From the NCBI GenBank assembly GCA_030737835.1, contig CM060850.1, forward strand, positions 1,701,788-1,765,787: a stretch of DNA of 64,000 nt, given 5' to 3'. The stretch comes from Acorus gramineus. Lineage: Eukaryota > Streptophyta > Magnoliopsida > Acorales > Acoraceae. The position numbers were made by a program, and so were the translations under genes. Of the stretch, positions 12,192 to 22,208 are shown one piece after another. The notes beneath the pieces were generated by a model. That model saw only the letters and a program-made list of their open reading frames with translations, had not been told where the DNA came from and made no database searches. The stretch's first letter is position 1, and each line of letters starts with the position of its first letter.

Positions 12192-14303
12192 TTCATCATG
12201 GGGGAGTATGCCTATTCATGGGGGTACGTCTCCGATGGATTCATGTGTATGTCTCGGATTCATGGGCCGATATGGAGTATGTCTCCCATTCATGAAGGAG
12301 TATGATCTCGGATTCATGGCATTTCTCATATTCATTGGGGGAGTATGGTCAGGGATTCATCATGGGGGAGTCTGCCTATTTATGGATATGTCTTAGATTC
12401 ATGGGGGTATGTCTCCGATGGATTCGTGTGTATCGATGGTATCTCCGATTGATGGAACCGACGATCACAGCTTTCGATAATATCTCCGATTCAGAGAAAT
12501 TGATGGATCGGACGACGGAGAAGCCCCAGAAGTCGACGAAGCGATGGAAGACCCACGACGAGCAGAGAATCTACTCCACCAAGCTTTTACACGCCCTCCG
12601 GCATGTGCGGTAGAGATCGGCGGGGCCTCCGCGGCCGCGGGAGGCCCGGGAGGCGGTGGACCAGGTATTGGCGACAGAGGCGAAGGGGAGGACGAGGTGG
12701 AGCCAGGCGATCCTCTAGAGCCGGATCCGGACGAGGATCCGGTGTCGGAAGAGGCGGCTGGCAACGATTCTGGCCAGGAAATCAAAGGCTCAGAAGGCGA
12801 TGCCGGCGATGGAGAGGAAGTTGAGGGTGCTCGAGAGGATCGTCCCTGACTGCCGGAGGTTGTCGTTTACAGTGCAGAGGAGATCTCCAACTACATAGCG
12901 GCGTTGGAGATGCACGTGAAGGAGGACGTCTTGGAAATGTTCTAAGAATTCCATTAAGGTTCGCAAGGGGGTATATAATCTTGGATTCATTGGGGTTATG
13001 TCTGCGATTCATAGGTGGCTACATCTCAGATTAATGGATGAGCACATCTCAAAATAATGGGGGAGTATCTCTAGGATTCATGGGGGAGCATGGTTAGAGT
13101 TTCATGGTGTGTATCGGAATCATGGAGGAGTATCTGTATGTATCCGATGCATTGGGGGTATGTGTCAGATTCATGGATTCATGGGTATGTCGTAGATTCA
13201 AGGGGGGCATGTTTTGGATTCATGGGGGAGTGTCGCGTATTCATACTCTCTTATTCATGAGGGGAGAATGGTCTTAGATTTGTGAGAGAGTATGTCTTGG
13301 ACTCAAGGGGGAGTGTCAGGGTTTCATGATAGGGTACATCGCAGGTTCATGGAAGGATATCTCGAATTCATGAGAGGAGTATAGTCTCAAATTCAGGGAA
13401 TACTATGTCTTATATTAATGAGGGGTATGTCTCGAATTTTTGATGTATGTCTCGAATTCATGAGCAGGTAGGTATGTCTTAGATTCAAATAGTATTATGT
13501 CTTATATTAACGAGGGGTATGTCTTGAATTTGTGAGGGGAATATGTCTCGATTCGGGGAGGGTTGTTATGTATCAGATTTATGGTCCCGGATTTATGGCG
13601 GAGTACATCTCCTATTCGAGGGGTTTATGTCCTGGATTCATGGAGGAGCATGCCTCATATTCATGGGGGAGTATGTCTCACATTCATAGGTATGTCACGA
13701 ATTCATGAGTATGTCTCCGATGGATTCATGTGTATGTCTCGGATTCATGGACCGGAATGTTTCAGATTCATGGGAGGAGTATTTCTAGGATTCATTGGAT
13801 AGTATGTCTCAGATTCAAGGTTGGATTCATTGGGGGGCGGGAGCTATGTCTGCCATTCATGAGGGAATATCATCTCAGATTCATGGCATTTCTCAAATTC
13901 ATGGTAAAATGTTAGATTCAAGGGAGAGTATGTCTCCAACTCAAGGGGGGAGTATGGTCTTAGATTCATGGGTATGTCTCCGATGGACTCATGCGTATGT
14001 CTTAGATTCATGGACCGGTATGGTTTAGATTCATGGGAGAAGTATTTGTAGGATTCATTGGGTAGTATGTCTCAGATTCAAGGTTTGGATTCATGGGGGT
14101 GACTATGTCTCCCATTCAAAAGGAAATATGATCTCGGATTCATGACATTTCTCAAATTCATGGTAAGATGTTAGATTCAATGGGGAGTATGTCTCTGATT
14201 CAAGGGGGAGTAAGGTCTCAAATTCATGGGGCTTATGCCACGGATTCATGGTGGGGTACGTCTCGGATTAATGGGAGGGTGTCACGTATTCATACTCTCT
14301 ATT
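12192..14303. repeat. HOR unit 3, truncated at the array edge
   Basis: Only the first ~2.1 kb of the unit is present: island A3 and about 1.3 kb of following monomers. Its island A keeps 13 bp that units 1 and 2 have lost, so it is the least decayed A copy. Just before the edge the order differs from units 1 and 2: roughly 25 bp between the final 'attaatggga' and 'gtgtcacgtattcatactc' motifs is missing. Unrelated sequence follows. Confidence 0.85.
12452..12945 (+). pseudogene. bHLH147-150/AIF-like gene fragment, type A copy 3
   Basis: Longest A island (494 bp). It retains the 13 bp (gaagaggcggctg) missing in the two other A copies and shared with the B copies, so the middle of the gene is in its original frame here. 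The TAG stop after L-R-H-V-R and the frame shift between the helices are present as in the other A copies. Confidence 0.8.
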
Positions 14304-14824
14304 TAATGGTCAATCAGTGTATTGATTTGGTTGTTCTAGGTTCAACAGGTACATCACACAGAAAGTCAGTAAGCATGGATGGATTTCAGATATGAAATGT
14401 TAATTCAGCTGCATATGAAATGGGCGACAATTTTCTTAATTGCTTAAAGTTTAGATTCACCAGGTACTCATGCATAAAGAAAGTCAGTAAGCATGGCTGA
14501 ATTTCAGATATGTAACGTTAATTCAGCTGCATATGAAATGGGCGACAATTTTCTTCATTGTTTAAAGATTGGGTCACTCTCATCTTGGAGGAGGAGTCCC
14601 CTTCATTGTTTATTGGTAACAATAGGATGGGGTGAGGTTGTTCAGGCTTGTTCCCTTTCATGGAAGTTTTTTAATCACATACTTTATATACTTACAGTGG
14701 TCCGAATGATAAATTAGGGGGGTTAGTCATGTAATGAGTTAGTTCCTGATTTTTTGTACAATGTTACTTTTCTTTCATTTTTGTAAGGAGATCCTGCATC
14801 TCCTTCTTTTCGGGGGTTTCTATT
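14304..14824. repeat. Non-satellite spacer with a ~118-bp tandem duplication
   Basis: Immediately right of the satellite edge. Two diverged copies of a ~118-bp segment (about 14338-14455 and 14456-14575) share 'gaaagtcagtaagcatgg' at 14361 and 14479 and 'atatgaaatgggcgacaat'. I see no coding potential; the remainder to 14824 is unassigned. Confidence 0.7.
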
Positions 14825-15101
14825 AGTAAAATTCTTCAATGATAACCATCATATGATGATTTTATTTTACATGAAACAGCATGGATTCACAAAAGATGAA
14901 AGTTCAATTGACTCCTAAAATGTGGAGTCAAATGCCCAATAGTGCCAATGTAATGGAAAAGGTATGAGCATTCAGGAACATACATGAATTATTATTTTCC
15001 CGAAAACCTACTGCCATGAATACACTGATAATATAAACTTCTTATGGAGAAAGTACAAGCTCCAATAAAATTTAAAATAAAGCAACTTGGAAAATATTGA
15101 T
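14825..15101. repeat. Direct repeat, left copy (~280 bp)
   Basis: Left member of a pair whose right copy lies at 15477-15758, 652 bp away. The two copies flank the SYP71-like exons. Confidence 0.9.
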
Positions 15102-15197
15102 GCAAGGTAATGTACAATATTTGTATTCCACAATTCCAAGTTGTGTTAATATAAAACAAAATTGGAAAAAGAAATAGGCAATAGAATATGTCCTGAC

Positions 15198-15394
15198 CTT
15201 AGCATCGATCTCATCCATCAAGGGAACTTGCCTGTCCATTTCCTGAGAATATTACAAATATATAAATCGATCTCAATATATTTTGGATTGCATGCAGTTC
15301 CAGAATAAAATTGCAGATAATTTACCTCATTCATGTCATGAGCCATGTTCTTCATGGTGTCAAGTCCTTCTGCTATAACATCCAATCCTTGATC
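15198..15394 (-). pseudogene. SYP71: SYP71-like Qc-SNARE, two-exon fragment
   Basis: Minus strand, two exons with proper splice signals. Exon 15394-15326 encodes DQGLDVIAEGLDTMKNMAHD plus MNE after an AG acceptor and before a GT donor. Exon 15242-15198 encodes EMDRQVPLMDEIDAK, again between AG and GT. Both match the start of the SNARE motif of plant SYP71/72/73, Qc-SNAREs of the plasma membrane and ER. The rest of the SNARE motif and the C-terminal membrane anchor should follow at lower coordinates but are absent before the satellite begins. The N-terminal exons are not seen upstream either. I call it a captured or truncated fragment; the two exons themselves show no internal damage. Confidence 0.85.
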
Positions 15395-15476
15395 CTGCAT
15401 ATAGGTCATTTGTGTTCCCCTGAGTAAACTCATGCATCTGACATGATATCGGTAACATGCGACTCAAAATAATGAG

Positions 15477-15758
15477 AGTAAAATTCTTCAATGATAACCA
15501 TCATACGATGCCTTTATTTTACATGAAACAACATGGATTCACAAAATATGAAAGTTCAACTGAATCCAAAAATGTGGAGCAAAATGCCCAATAGTGCCAA
15601 TATAATGGAAAAGGTATGAGCAATCAGGAACATACATGAATTATTATTTTCCCGAAAACCTACTGTCATGTCATGAATACACTGATATTATAGACTTCTT
15701 ATGGAGAAAGTACAAGCTCCAATAAAATTTAAAATAAAGCAACTTGGCAAATATCGAT
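15477..15758. repeat. Direct repeat, right copy (~280 bp)
   Basis: Diverged copy of 14825-15101, with a 5-bp internal TCATG duplication and scattered substitutions. A short echo, 'gatcagacattcta', follows at 15757 and again near 15830. Confidence 0.9.
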
Positions 15759-15843
15759 CAGACATTCTATTTGGGGTTAGCTCATACTTCTAAAAGTAAA
15801 TCTTCCCAAGACATTGATAAATTGCCAAGATCAGACATTCTAC

Positions 15844-15974
15844 CTGGGATAATTTGTGCTTCAGCACTGCGGCACCATCAGCAGAGTTATCATATTCCAA
15901 GAACCTCATATTTTTCAATGGGGAAGCTGAGCACTGGCATAAACGTATTCTTCATCCTGGCATTTGACAATATC
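15844..15974 (-). pseudogene. Decayed exon-like fragment, identity unknown
   Basis: Minus strand segment bounded by an AG acceptor and a GT donor. It reads DIVKCQDEEYVYASAQLPH and then, after a frame change, MRFLEYDNSADGAAVLKHKL. No single frame is open across it, so it looks like a decayed exon. I do not recognise the protein. Confidence 0.4.
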
Positions 15975-16279
15975 CTGCAAGAAACCACTATTACATGTCA
16001 GTTGCACACATGAAATCATATTAAATTATCATCTAGTTCATCTACATTGATTAAAATAATAAAGAGATCATAAAAAAGAGTCATGTATTCATATAATCTA
16101 GGCACTGACAATGTTCAAAAAGATTAAAATATGTATCTCAGATAAGAATCCCACACCTGTGATATATCCAAATGTTTTTAGTAGAACCCCATAATCAAGC
16201 ATGATGTAATTCAAGAATTATGATGTATAACACTATGCACAATATTCAGAATTAATCAATGGTCCTACAATGATTATTG

Positions 16280-16435
16280 ATAAGGAATGCCTTACAGAAT
16301 AACAAAGAAATTCACTTGATTTCCCACTCCAATGGATCCTCTTTGTGAAAATGGATTATGTCCCTTCTCAATAAGCAAGTCGCCAAATCTTTTAACATAC
16401 TGATCACAGAGGACCGGCTGTTTTCAATATAACAA
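16280..16435 (-). other. Possible coding remnant, identity unknown
   Basis: Minus strand stretch that can be read as DQYVKRFGDLLIEKGHNPFS after an AG acceptor near 16420, preceded by a stop in that frame. Coding character is only suggested by the composition of the peptide. It may belong with the neighbouring exon-like pieces at 15844 and 16833. Confidence 0.25.
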
Positions 16436-16832
16436 ATCCTAGCCAGGATATCAGAAAAAAATTTCCTTTATTGTTTTTATCAACCTCTAATGAATCGAGT
16501 CCGAGGAGGTTGACTTGCCTCATGCCCTTCTCAATTTACCACAAATCAAATTGCATCACCAGGTAAACAATCACAAGACGAGTATCAATCCCTCCCCCTA
16601 TAGATCACCAGCCCTGACCCCCGTCTGCCTGATTTTGAAATAAGACCTACTTTTAATAACAAATAAGAATATCAAAAAGAAAATAGATATGCTATGGTTT
16701 TAATTCATGATTGAAAATGAAATCAAAGTAGACTCACAAGACCATTGCTTATTTCAAACCAAGGGTTCCCCTTTCTCAACCTACTATAATGGCATAAAAA
16801 AAAACAGACCCTGTTTGACATGAATTGATTAC

Positions 16833-17005
16833 TTTCTTAAGCAAGGGAACCACCACAAGCGAGTGGTTTTCATGTATTATTGCACACTCTCTCATAGACT
16901 TATCTATACAGCGCTCGGAGCCACCAAGGTTTCTCCTGGAAATTGAAATCGTTGAGGTGATCACATGAAACGATGGCCTTATCTTCTCAAGTATTACTGC
17001 TTTGC
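16833..17005 (-). other. Exon-like segment, identity unknown
   Basis: Minus strand, 173 nt between a consensus acceptor (aaatgcag) and donor (gtaatc), open throughout in one frame with phase 2 at the start and 0 at the end. It reads K-A-V-I-L-E-K-I-R-P-S-F, then SRRNLGGSERCIDKSMREC and ENHSLVVVPLLKK. It looks like a real or recently lost exon of an unrecognised gene. No promoter or partner exon is certain. Confidence 0.4.
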
Positions 17006-17923
17006 CTGCATTTGAAGTGGATAAAAAGGAAATCAGTATTCTTTGAAGCTGTGAGTGAAATTGACTATATAAACACATTGCAAATGATGGACCAACAAAT
17101 GAACCATATTCCTCTGACTGAAATTACAGGATAACAGTCACAATCTAAACTAGTGCCCACATCATAATGTTTTCATTAGAAAGTTTGAAGTAGGCTTTCC
17201 TCATAATTTTTTAAGTTCGTTTTGGTAGTCAAATATTGTGGTCAAATGGTTCCTATCAAAGTTGTGGCAGGATCACAGTTGGATTCCTTGGTCCACAAGG
17301 ACCCATAATGTAAACCGTGATCTTCTGTTTCCATTCAAAATATTTATCACGTTATGTTCCAGCTTTATTGAAAGATAAAATTATTACTCGCTGTTTTTAC
17401 TTTCCTATTTTACTACTACTGAAAATTCTGGGTCTGACATTTGCTAAAAGACAGCATTACATATATTCCTGCCTTCATCAATAGATATTAATTGATTGAT
17501 ATGTTTTTACTCAGTCACCAATCACCATGCCAGATATTATATGTCATTTATAAATGTGCTCGTCTTGTTAGAGATTTGATGATACTGGTGAAAAATTTGT
17601 ATTTTAGTGATTTTAATTTTTTACCTGCAAGTCCTAGCCATGTGATCATTTTAAATTTTTTCATAAATGTACACGGTCCACCACAAACTCTCTAAATTAC
17701 AATGACTAGCATGTTTCACATGTGTGGATCATTGTTAATGACTAACAAGGTTTGTCTACCTCATGGAAGAGCTTTCCACAAATCTAGCCTTTGTAAATGT
17801 TTTTTAAAAAAAATCACAGGAACATATCAATTGATGAAATTGTACCAATTGCAGTCTTGATACATAATAATACCTTAAAAAGTGATCTCAAGAAAAATTA
17901 GATATCAATAACCAAAAAAAACA

Positions 17924-18165
17924 AACCTTGAAGAGCAAGTGATTGCGTGGTGTTCCTCCTCCGGGAGGGGTTCCGGAGACCACCAGCCGTATCAGCGATA
18001 GAACCCTCCCCTTCTCGCTGGACTCCCTCAGCCTCCGAGCAAGGTCAGGAATTCCGATCCCTTCAATCGATGAGTTTCCGCCGCCGAGCCCTTCGTCGCA
18101 ACCATCTCCTCCATTTCTCTCTGCAATGGTCGAGATGGGGTTTGGTTTAGATTGCTTGTCTCTCC
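17924..18165 (-). other. GC-rich first-exon-like segment, identity unknown
   Basis: Minus strand GC-rich stretch reading GIPDLARRLRESSEKGRVLS then LIRLVVSGTPPGGG, ending at a possible AAG|GTTTGT donor. The nearest ATG (Met-Glu-Glu-Met-Val-Ala-Thr-Lys) lies in a different frame, so a frameshift is likely if the two belong together. Not recognised. It may be the 5' end of the same lost gene as 16833-17005. Confidence 0.35.
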
Positions 18166-18337
18166 AAATGGTCCGGAGAAACATATGGGGTATGATGATA
18201 TTCTCCCTCTCTTTCAACAATCGTCATCTGATTTATTTTTTTTATGAACGGTCCGGATGGCTTTATGAGGGGTGAATCATAGGGTACCCTAAATCCAAAG
18301 ATCAACAGAAATCAGGACCGAATCAATCAAAACTCAC

Positions 18338-18690
18338 GTTGTAGGTGACGTCGGGCTTCTCGGACTGGCTGAGAAGTGAAATGCTCGAGTCGGCCTCGGG
18401 CGGGAGGACGTCGACGAGGGCGTTCGAGTGGCGGTGGAGCGCGATCGACGCCGAAGGCTTCAAGAGCTCCCTGTTGATGGTGCTAAGGATCCTCACGTAG
18501 TAGTTGGAGCCCGTCGTAGACCCGACGATCCCGTTGTTCTGATCGACCATCTCCATGAACTGCCCGATCACGAGCGGCACCGACTGGATCCGCTTCCCTC
18601 TTGAAGTTCTTCTGCTCATCCTTCACGTACTCCTCCTGGATCCCGAGGAACTCGATTTGCCGCCGGAGCTCGATCGCCGTTGTTAGATTT
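18338..18690 (-). pseudogene. RPT3: RPT3 (26S proteasome ATPase) 5' exon fragment, frameshifted
   Basis: Minus strand. It reads [20 protein letters not shown], then, in another frame, [20 protein letters not shown] and on to the [13 protein letters not shown] motif, ending exactly at a GTGAGT donor (18338|18337). This is the coiled-coil and OB-fold N-terminal part of RPT3 (regulatory subunit 6B), one of six AAA ATPases of the 19S proteasome base. A deletion of about 26 nt removes the L-L-R-A-Q-E-E-V region and breaks the frame. No AAA-domain exons follow at lower coordinates. A pseudogene or captured 5' fragment. A GA microsatellite at 18691-18709 sits where its 5' leader would be. Confidence 0.85.
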
Positions 18691-18709
18691 AGAGAGAGAG
18701 AGAGAGAGA
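18691..18709. repeat. (AG)n microsatellite
   Basis: A short run of AG dinucleotides adjoining the RPT3 fragment, as in many plant 5' leaders. Confidence 0.9.
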
Positions 18710-18936
18710 CCTCAACAGGGGCTCTCTGCGTGCTTTTATGGATGGGTTTTAGGCGGTGTAATGACTGGGTTGAAGCTTTTTATTTGGGCCTCGCTTAAAC
18801 CCGGCCCATGATCCTGGGTTTCCGTGGATACATCTCACGTGATTGTTCTTTCAGCGAAAAATAAAAAATAAAGGGTAAATGCATTTTGATCCCTCGAGTC
18901 TGGAAAACCTACAGTGACACCTCTTGTATTTTAAAA

Positions 18937-19187
18937 GGATAATGTTACATCCAGTTCTATTTCCAGCCTCGATTCCAGTTTGTATGTCTTTCGAATTTTT
19001 TAAAAATAGTATATTTCATCTAATGAGATACATACTTTTATAAAAAATGAATTATATACTCCAATAAATTGCATGGATGTATTTATAGAAAATGTAAAAA
19101 AATTCTTTCAAAGCATATGCCTTGTTAACAAGAGCATATGCGTCGATAGATATAGGGTTGAAAATAGATCTGAGTATAACAGCGCCC
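18937..19187. mobile_element. Mutator-type MITE with 9-bp target duplication
   Basis: A 251-bp element flanked by perfect 9-bp direct repeats ATTTTAAAA (18928-18936 and 19188-19196). Ends are imperfect inverted repeats of about 30 bp (left GGATAATGTTACATCCAG; right, reversed, GGGCGCTGTTATACTCAG). No coding capacity. TSD length and TIR form fit non-autonomous Mutator-like elements. Similar internal sequence (attttttaaaaatagtata, ctaatgaggtata) recurs near 54.0-54.4 kb and 62.95-63.22 kb. Confidence 0.75.
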
Positions 19188-19196
19188 ATTTTAAAA

Positions 19197-22050
19197 ATAC
19201 CCACTTACACTCCATATTATTAAATCACATGGTTATATAAGAAAAATGATAAAACAAAAAAAATTATCGTTACTTGAAATATATGAATGGTTTATATTAA
19301 TTAAGATATATGGGTGGTAAATTTGAGATTTAAGAATGCTTAATATGTATTTTTATTCTTTAAAGCACATGGATGATAAGTATGAAATATTATTTTGAGT
19401 GAGAAAGTAATAGTTTCTAGTTATTGATTTTCCTATTTAAATGAGAAGCATAAGTGTATGTTTTTAAATTACAGGGGTGTAAGTGTATATTATTAAAATA
19501 TAGAGAGTGTTTTAATAGGTTTCATAAATTTGAGAGATGCAATGCATTGTAGGCCCGTCTATCCCCACCAACACATTTTCTTAATACACCACTGGTCTGT
19601 ACCCACCACCTACCACTTACCAAGTGATTGAGCCCACCATGTGATAAATATATCTTCCCTAAACCACTAACCCCACCATACCCTACTTTCAAAAACCTTT
19701 TTCTCTCTCTTCCCTGAACCCATCTCATTTTGAAGTCTTCTCTTTCTCCCGACTCACCCCTCTTGTCGACCTCCAACCACTTCTCGGTGCCGCCCATCGT
19801 TCGTCTCGTGCCGCCTGCTGTCGTCCCGTGTCGCCGGTGAAAATTGATCACTCCATCAACGACCACCATTTCCTCCGTCGTCCTGTGCCGCCGGCGAAGA
19901 GGACCACTGCTCCCAGACCTCTCTGCACCTCCCATAAGTTCATGTCAGCATTTTGTTTTTATATTTTTGGATATTCAAATGCCAAAGATTACATGGAGAA
20001 ATGAATGACATGTTTTTCTTTATTTGGAGAAGGCGGCTAAAGATTGCTAAAGGGGAGACGGAGATAGCCATTTTAGATTGGGGTTTAATTTAGGATAAGA
20101 ATAAAATTTAGGTTACATTAGGGGATGAGCTGAGAGTATTAGGGCTATAATAACTTCTGAAATTTGAAAACATTTAAAAATGCATTTGATAATTTTGAAA
20201 ATTAGGCTTTTGGAGGAAGTATAATCTTTTTTGAATAATGGAGGAATCATATAATAAATCCAAAATTATTTTCAAACATAGACAATGATCCCTGTTTTCT
20301 AAGTCAAAATATAATTTTTAATTGTATAAAATAGCTTTTCAAAAAGTTATATATAAAAAAAAGCAAATTCTCAATACTCAATTTCAAATTCTAACTAAAA
20401 AAAATGTTACATCAAAATCTAATTGTATCCCAACTTTTGATGTCATACATGGGAATTTATCTTTTATTGTGTGATCTTCAAATAAATGCATATGAAAACT
20501 AAAAGTAGGTTTTTATTAAGTCCCTACCTAGAATAACATATATTTATTAAAAAATAAAATATTGCTCAATATATAAACAAAATGAATTATTTATAATTTT
20601 CTAATGTGGTGTATTGTAGGTTAGGGAGAACTAGAGACTTTAAACAATGATGATCTGAGTGTAATGGCATGATGACATCAACCATTTCTTTAGCACCCCT
20701 TTGGGTAGTACCATATACTATTTCAGGATGGATAGCTATTATAATATATATAAAAAAGTCATTTACTATTTAATTGTGTTTTTAATTATTTTCATTGATA
20801 AACATATGATGAATTTTGTTGTTTGGTTGATCATGAATTAATAAAAAATAAAAGATGAATATGACGTGGATAAGAATTTATAAAAGATAAAAATTGATTT
20901 GACATAAGATTCTATTTATATCAATTAAATAGATCGGATATAATAACACAATTTAAAGAGAGCTTAGAATATCAATATCAATTTATTCTTACATATACTG
21001 ACATATTTATAACTGCTTATTCATTGTGCTTATTCATTGTAACAAACAGATTCTAGACTTATTTACTTCTATTTCACACCTATTCCGCCACGCGATATGA
21101 ATTATGAAGAATAAGATTAATGGACCGACCATTCCGACCGGGTCCTACATAGTAAAAGGGCACTCTTACAATGGGAACTCTCATGACCTCTCCTCCACGT
21201 CTCTTTCATTAGGTGGGGTATGTGTCCTTGAGAATAAAAATATAATTAGAAACTAGAAAATAAAACTAATTTATCTTCCATCAACATTTCAAAAGAAATA
21301 ATTTCTTTCACTTTATCCACGAGATGGTGGGTTAGAGCTCAACTCAAATGTAATATGAAGTTAAAGAAAGCCAATTCAAATCCAATCCATCCTCAAACCT
21401 AAAAAATTCAACCCGAACTTAATATATCGTCCATTGAATTTAGTTTGGGTTGGACTAGGATTGAGTTCAAGTTTCACCTCTAAAGTATATCATTCTAAAC
21501 AATTAAAATCTTGTAAAAATCAATATAATGCTCCACATGAAGAGAAAAAAAAAGATGAAATTAATGAACATTTTTATTAAGAATATAGAAATGAAATAAT
21601 GGAAGTGATAGATTACAAGTAAAAATAAATTGAACAATTCAAATTTTATTTTATAATAAATTTTAAAAAAATTAAAATATGATTTCAGGTGCAAGTTGGG
21701 TTCAATTAAGCTTCCAGACCTTCAATCCAAACTGAACATAAATTAGATTCTAGTTACTTCAATTGAACCCGCATGCTAAAATCTCAACTCAAACTTGTTC
21801 ACATATTGTATTAGATTAAATTGAGTCGGATTCAACCCATCCAAGTTGTACCCGTATTCACATGCAAAAAGCTTTTACAAAATCCAAATAAATAAATACT
21901 TTCTCTTTAGATATCAAGTCTCATAGTCATTTCATTTCTTTTAAAAGGCACAAACACAATCCCAAAGGGCCCTTAATATATACCGATCCTGCTGTCGTTA
22001 CGTGATTCGATCATTCATGACACCTCTCTCTTCATTACCGTATCTCATCC
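19197..22050. other. AT-rich intergenic region
   Basis: No gene recognised. A GC-richer patch at about 19545-19940 has a 137-codon minus-strand frame (19935-19522) rich in Arg and Gly. It could be transposon- or pseudogene-derived but has no motif I recognise. The rest is AT-rich, with poly-A/T runs and simple sequence. Confidence 0.6.
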
Positions 22051-22053
22051 CTC

Positions 22054-22078
22054 CACGTGTCCCCTCTCTCTTTATAAA
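22054..22078 (+). promoter_or_regulatory. G-box and TATA box of the tomosyn-like gene
   Basis: CACGTG at 22054-22059 and TATAAA at 22073-22078, 131 bp upstream of the ATG at 22209. A CT-rich leader (22100-22200) follows, typical of plant 5' UTRs. Confidence 0.65.
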
Positions 22079-22208
22079 CCCAACCCCCCCGACCAACTTC
22101 TCCCTCACATAACACACACTCTCTCTCTGTCTCTGTGGACGGTTTTCACAAAGCAAAACTTCTTCAAATCATATCTCTGTCTCCGTCTCTCTCTCAAAGA
22201 GTCTGATC

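Larger units (their letters stand above)
1..14303. repeat. Satellite array with ~6.1 kb higher-order repeat
   Basis: The whole interval is a degenerate minisatellite. The monomer is about 19-24 bp with consensus GATTCATGGGG then GAGTATGTCTCG; shorter monomers lack part of the G/GAG stretch. Monomer length is not a multiple of three, so the many short ORFs rich in Met-Ser-Arg-Ile-His-Gly or Asp-Ser-Trp are accidental. Monomers are not interchangeable: blocks recur in the same order every ~6095 bp, which makes this a higher-order repeat. The array runs off the left edge of the window and stops abruptly at about 14303, where monomer-like sequence gives way to unrelated DNA. Embedded non-monomer sequences are listed separately. 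This could be pericentromeric or an interstitial heterochromatic block; the sequence alone does not decide. Confidence 0.95.

Noticed and set aside
1..14300. Dozens of 60-110 codon ORFs with repetitive Met-Ser-Arg-Ile-His-Gly or Asp-Ser-Trp peptides
   Set aside because: They arise from minisatellite monomers in all three frames, and monomer length is not a multiple of three. No conserved frame or start context.
1..14300. CRISPR-like array of short repeats
   Set aside because: Repeats are contiguous and degenerate without unique spacers, and the sequence is a plant nuclear genome.
19522..19935. 137-codon Arg/Gly-rich ORF as a gene
   Set aside because: No recognisable domain, promoter or neighbouring exons; kept only as a comment on the intergenic patch.
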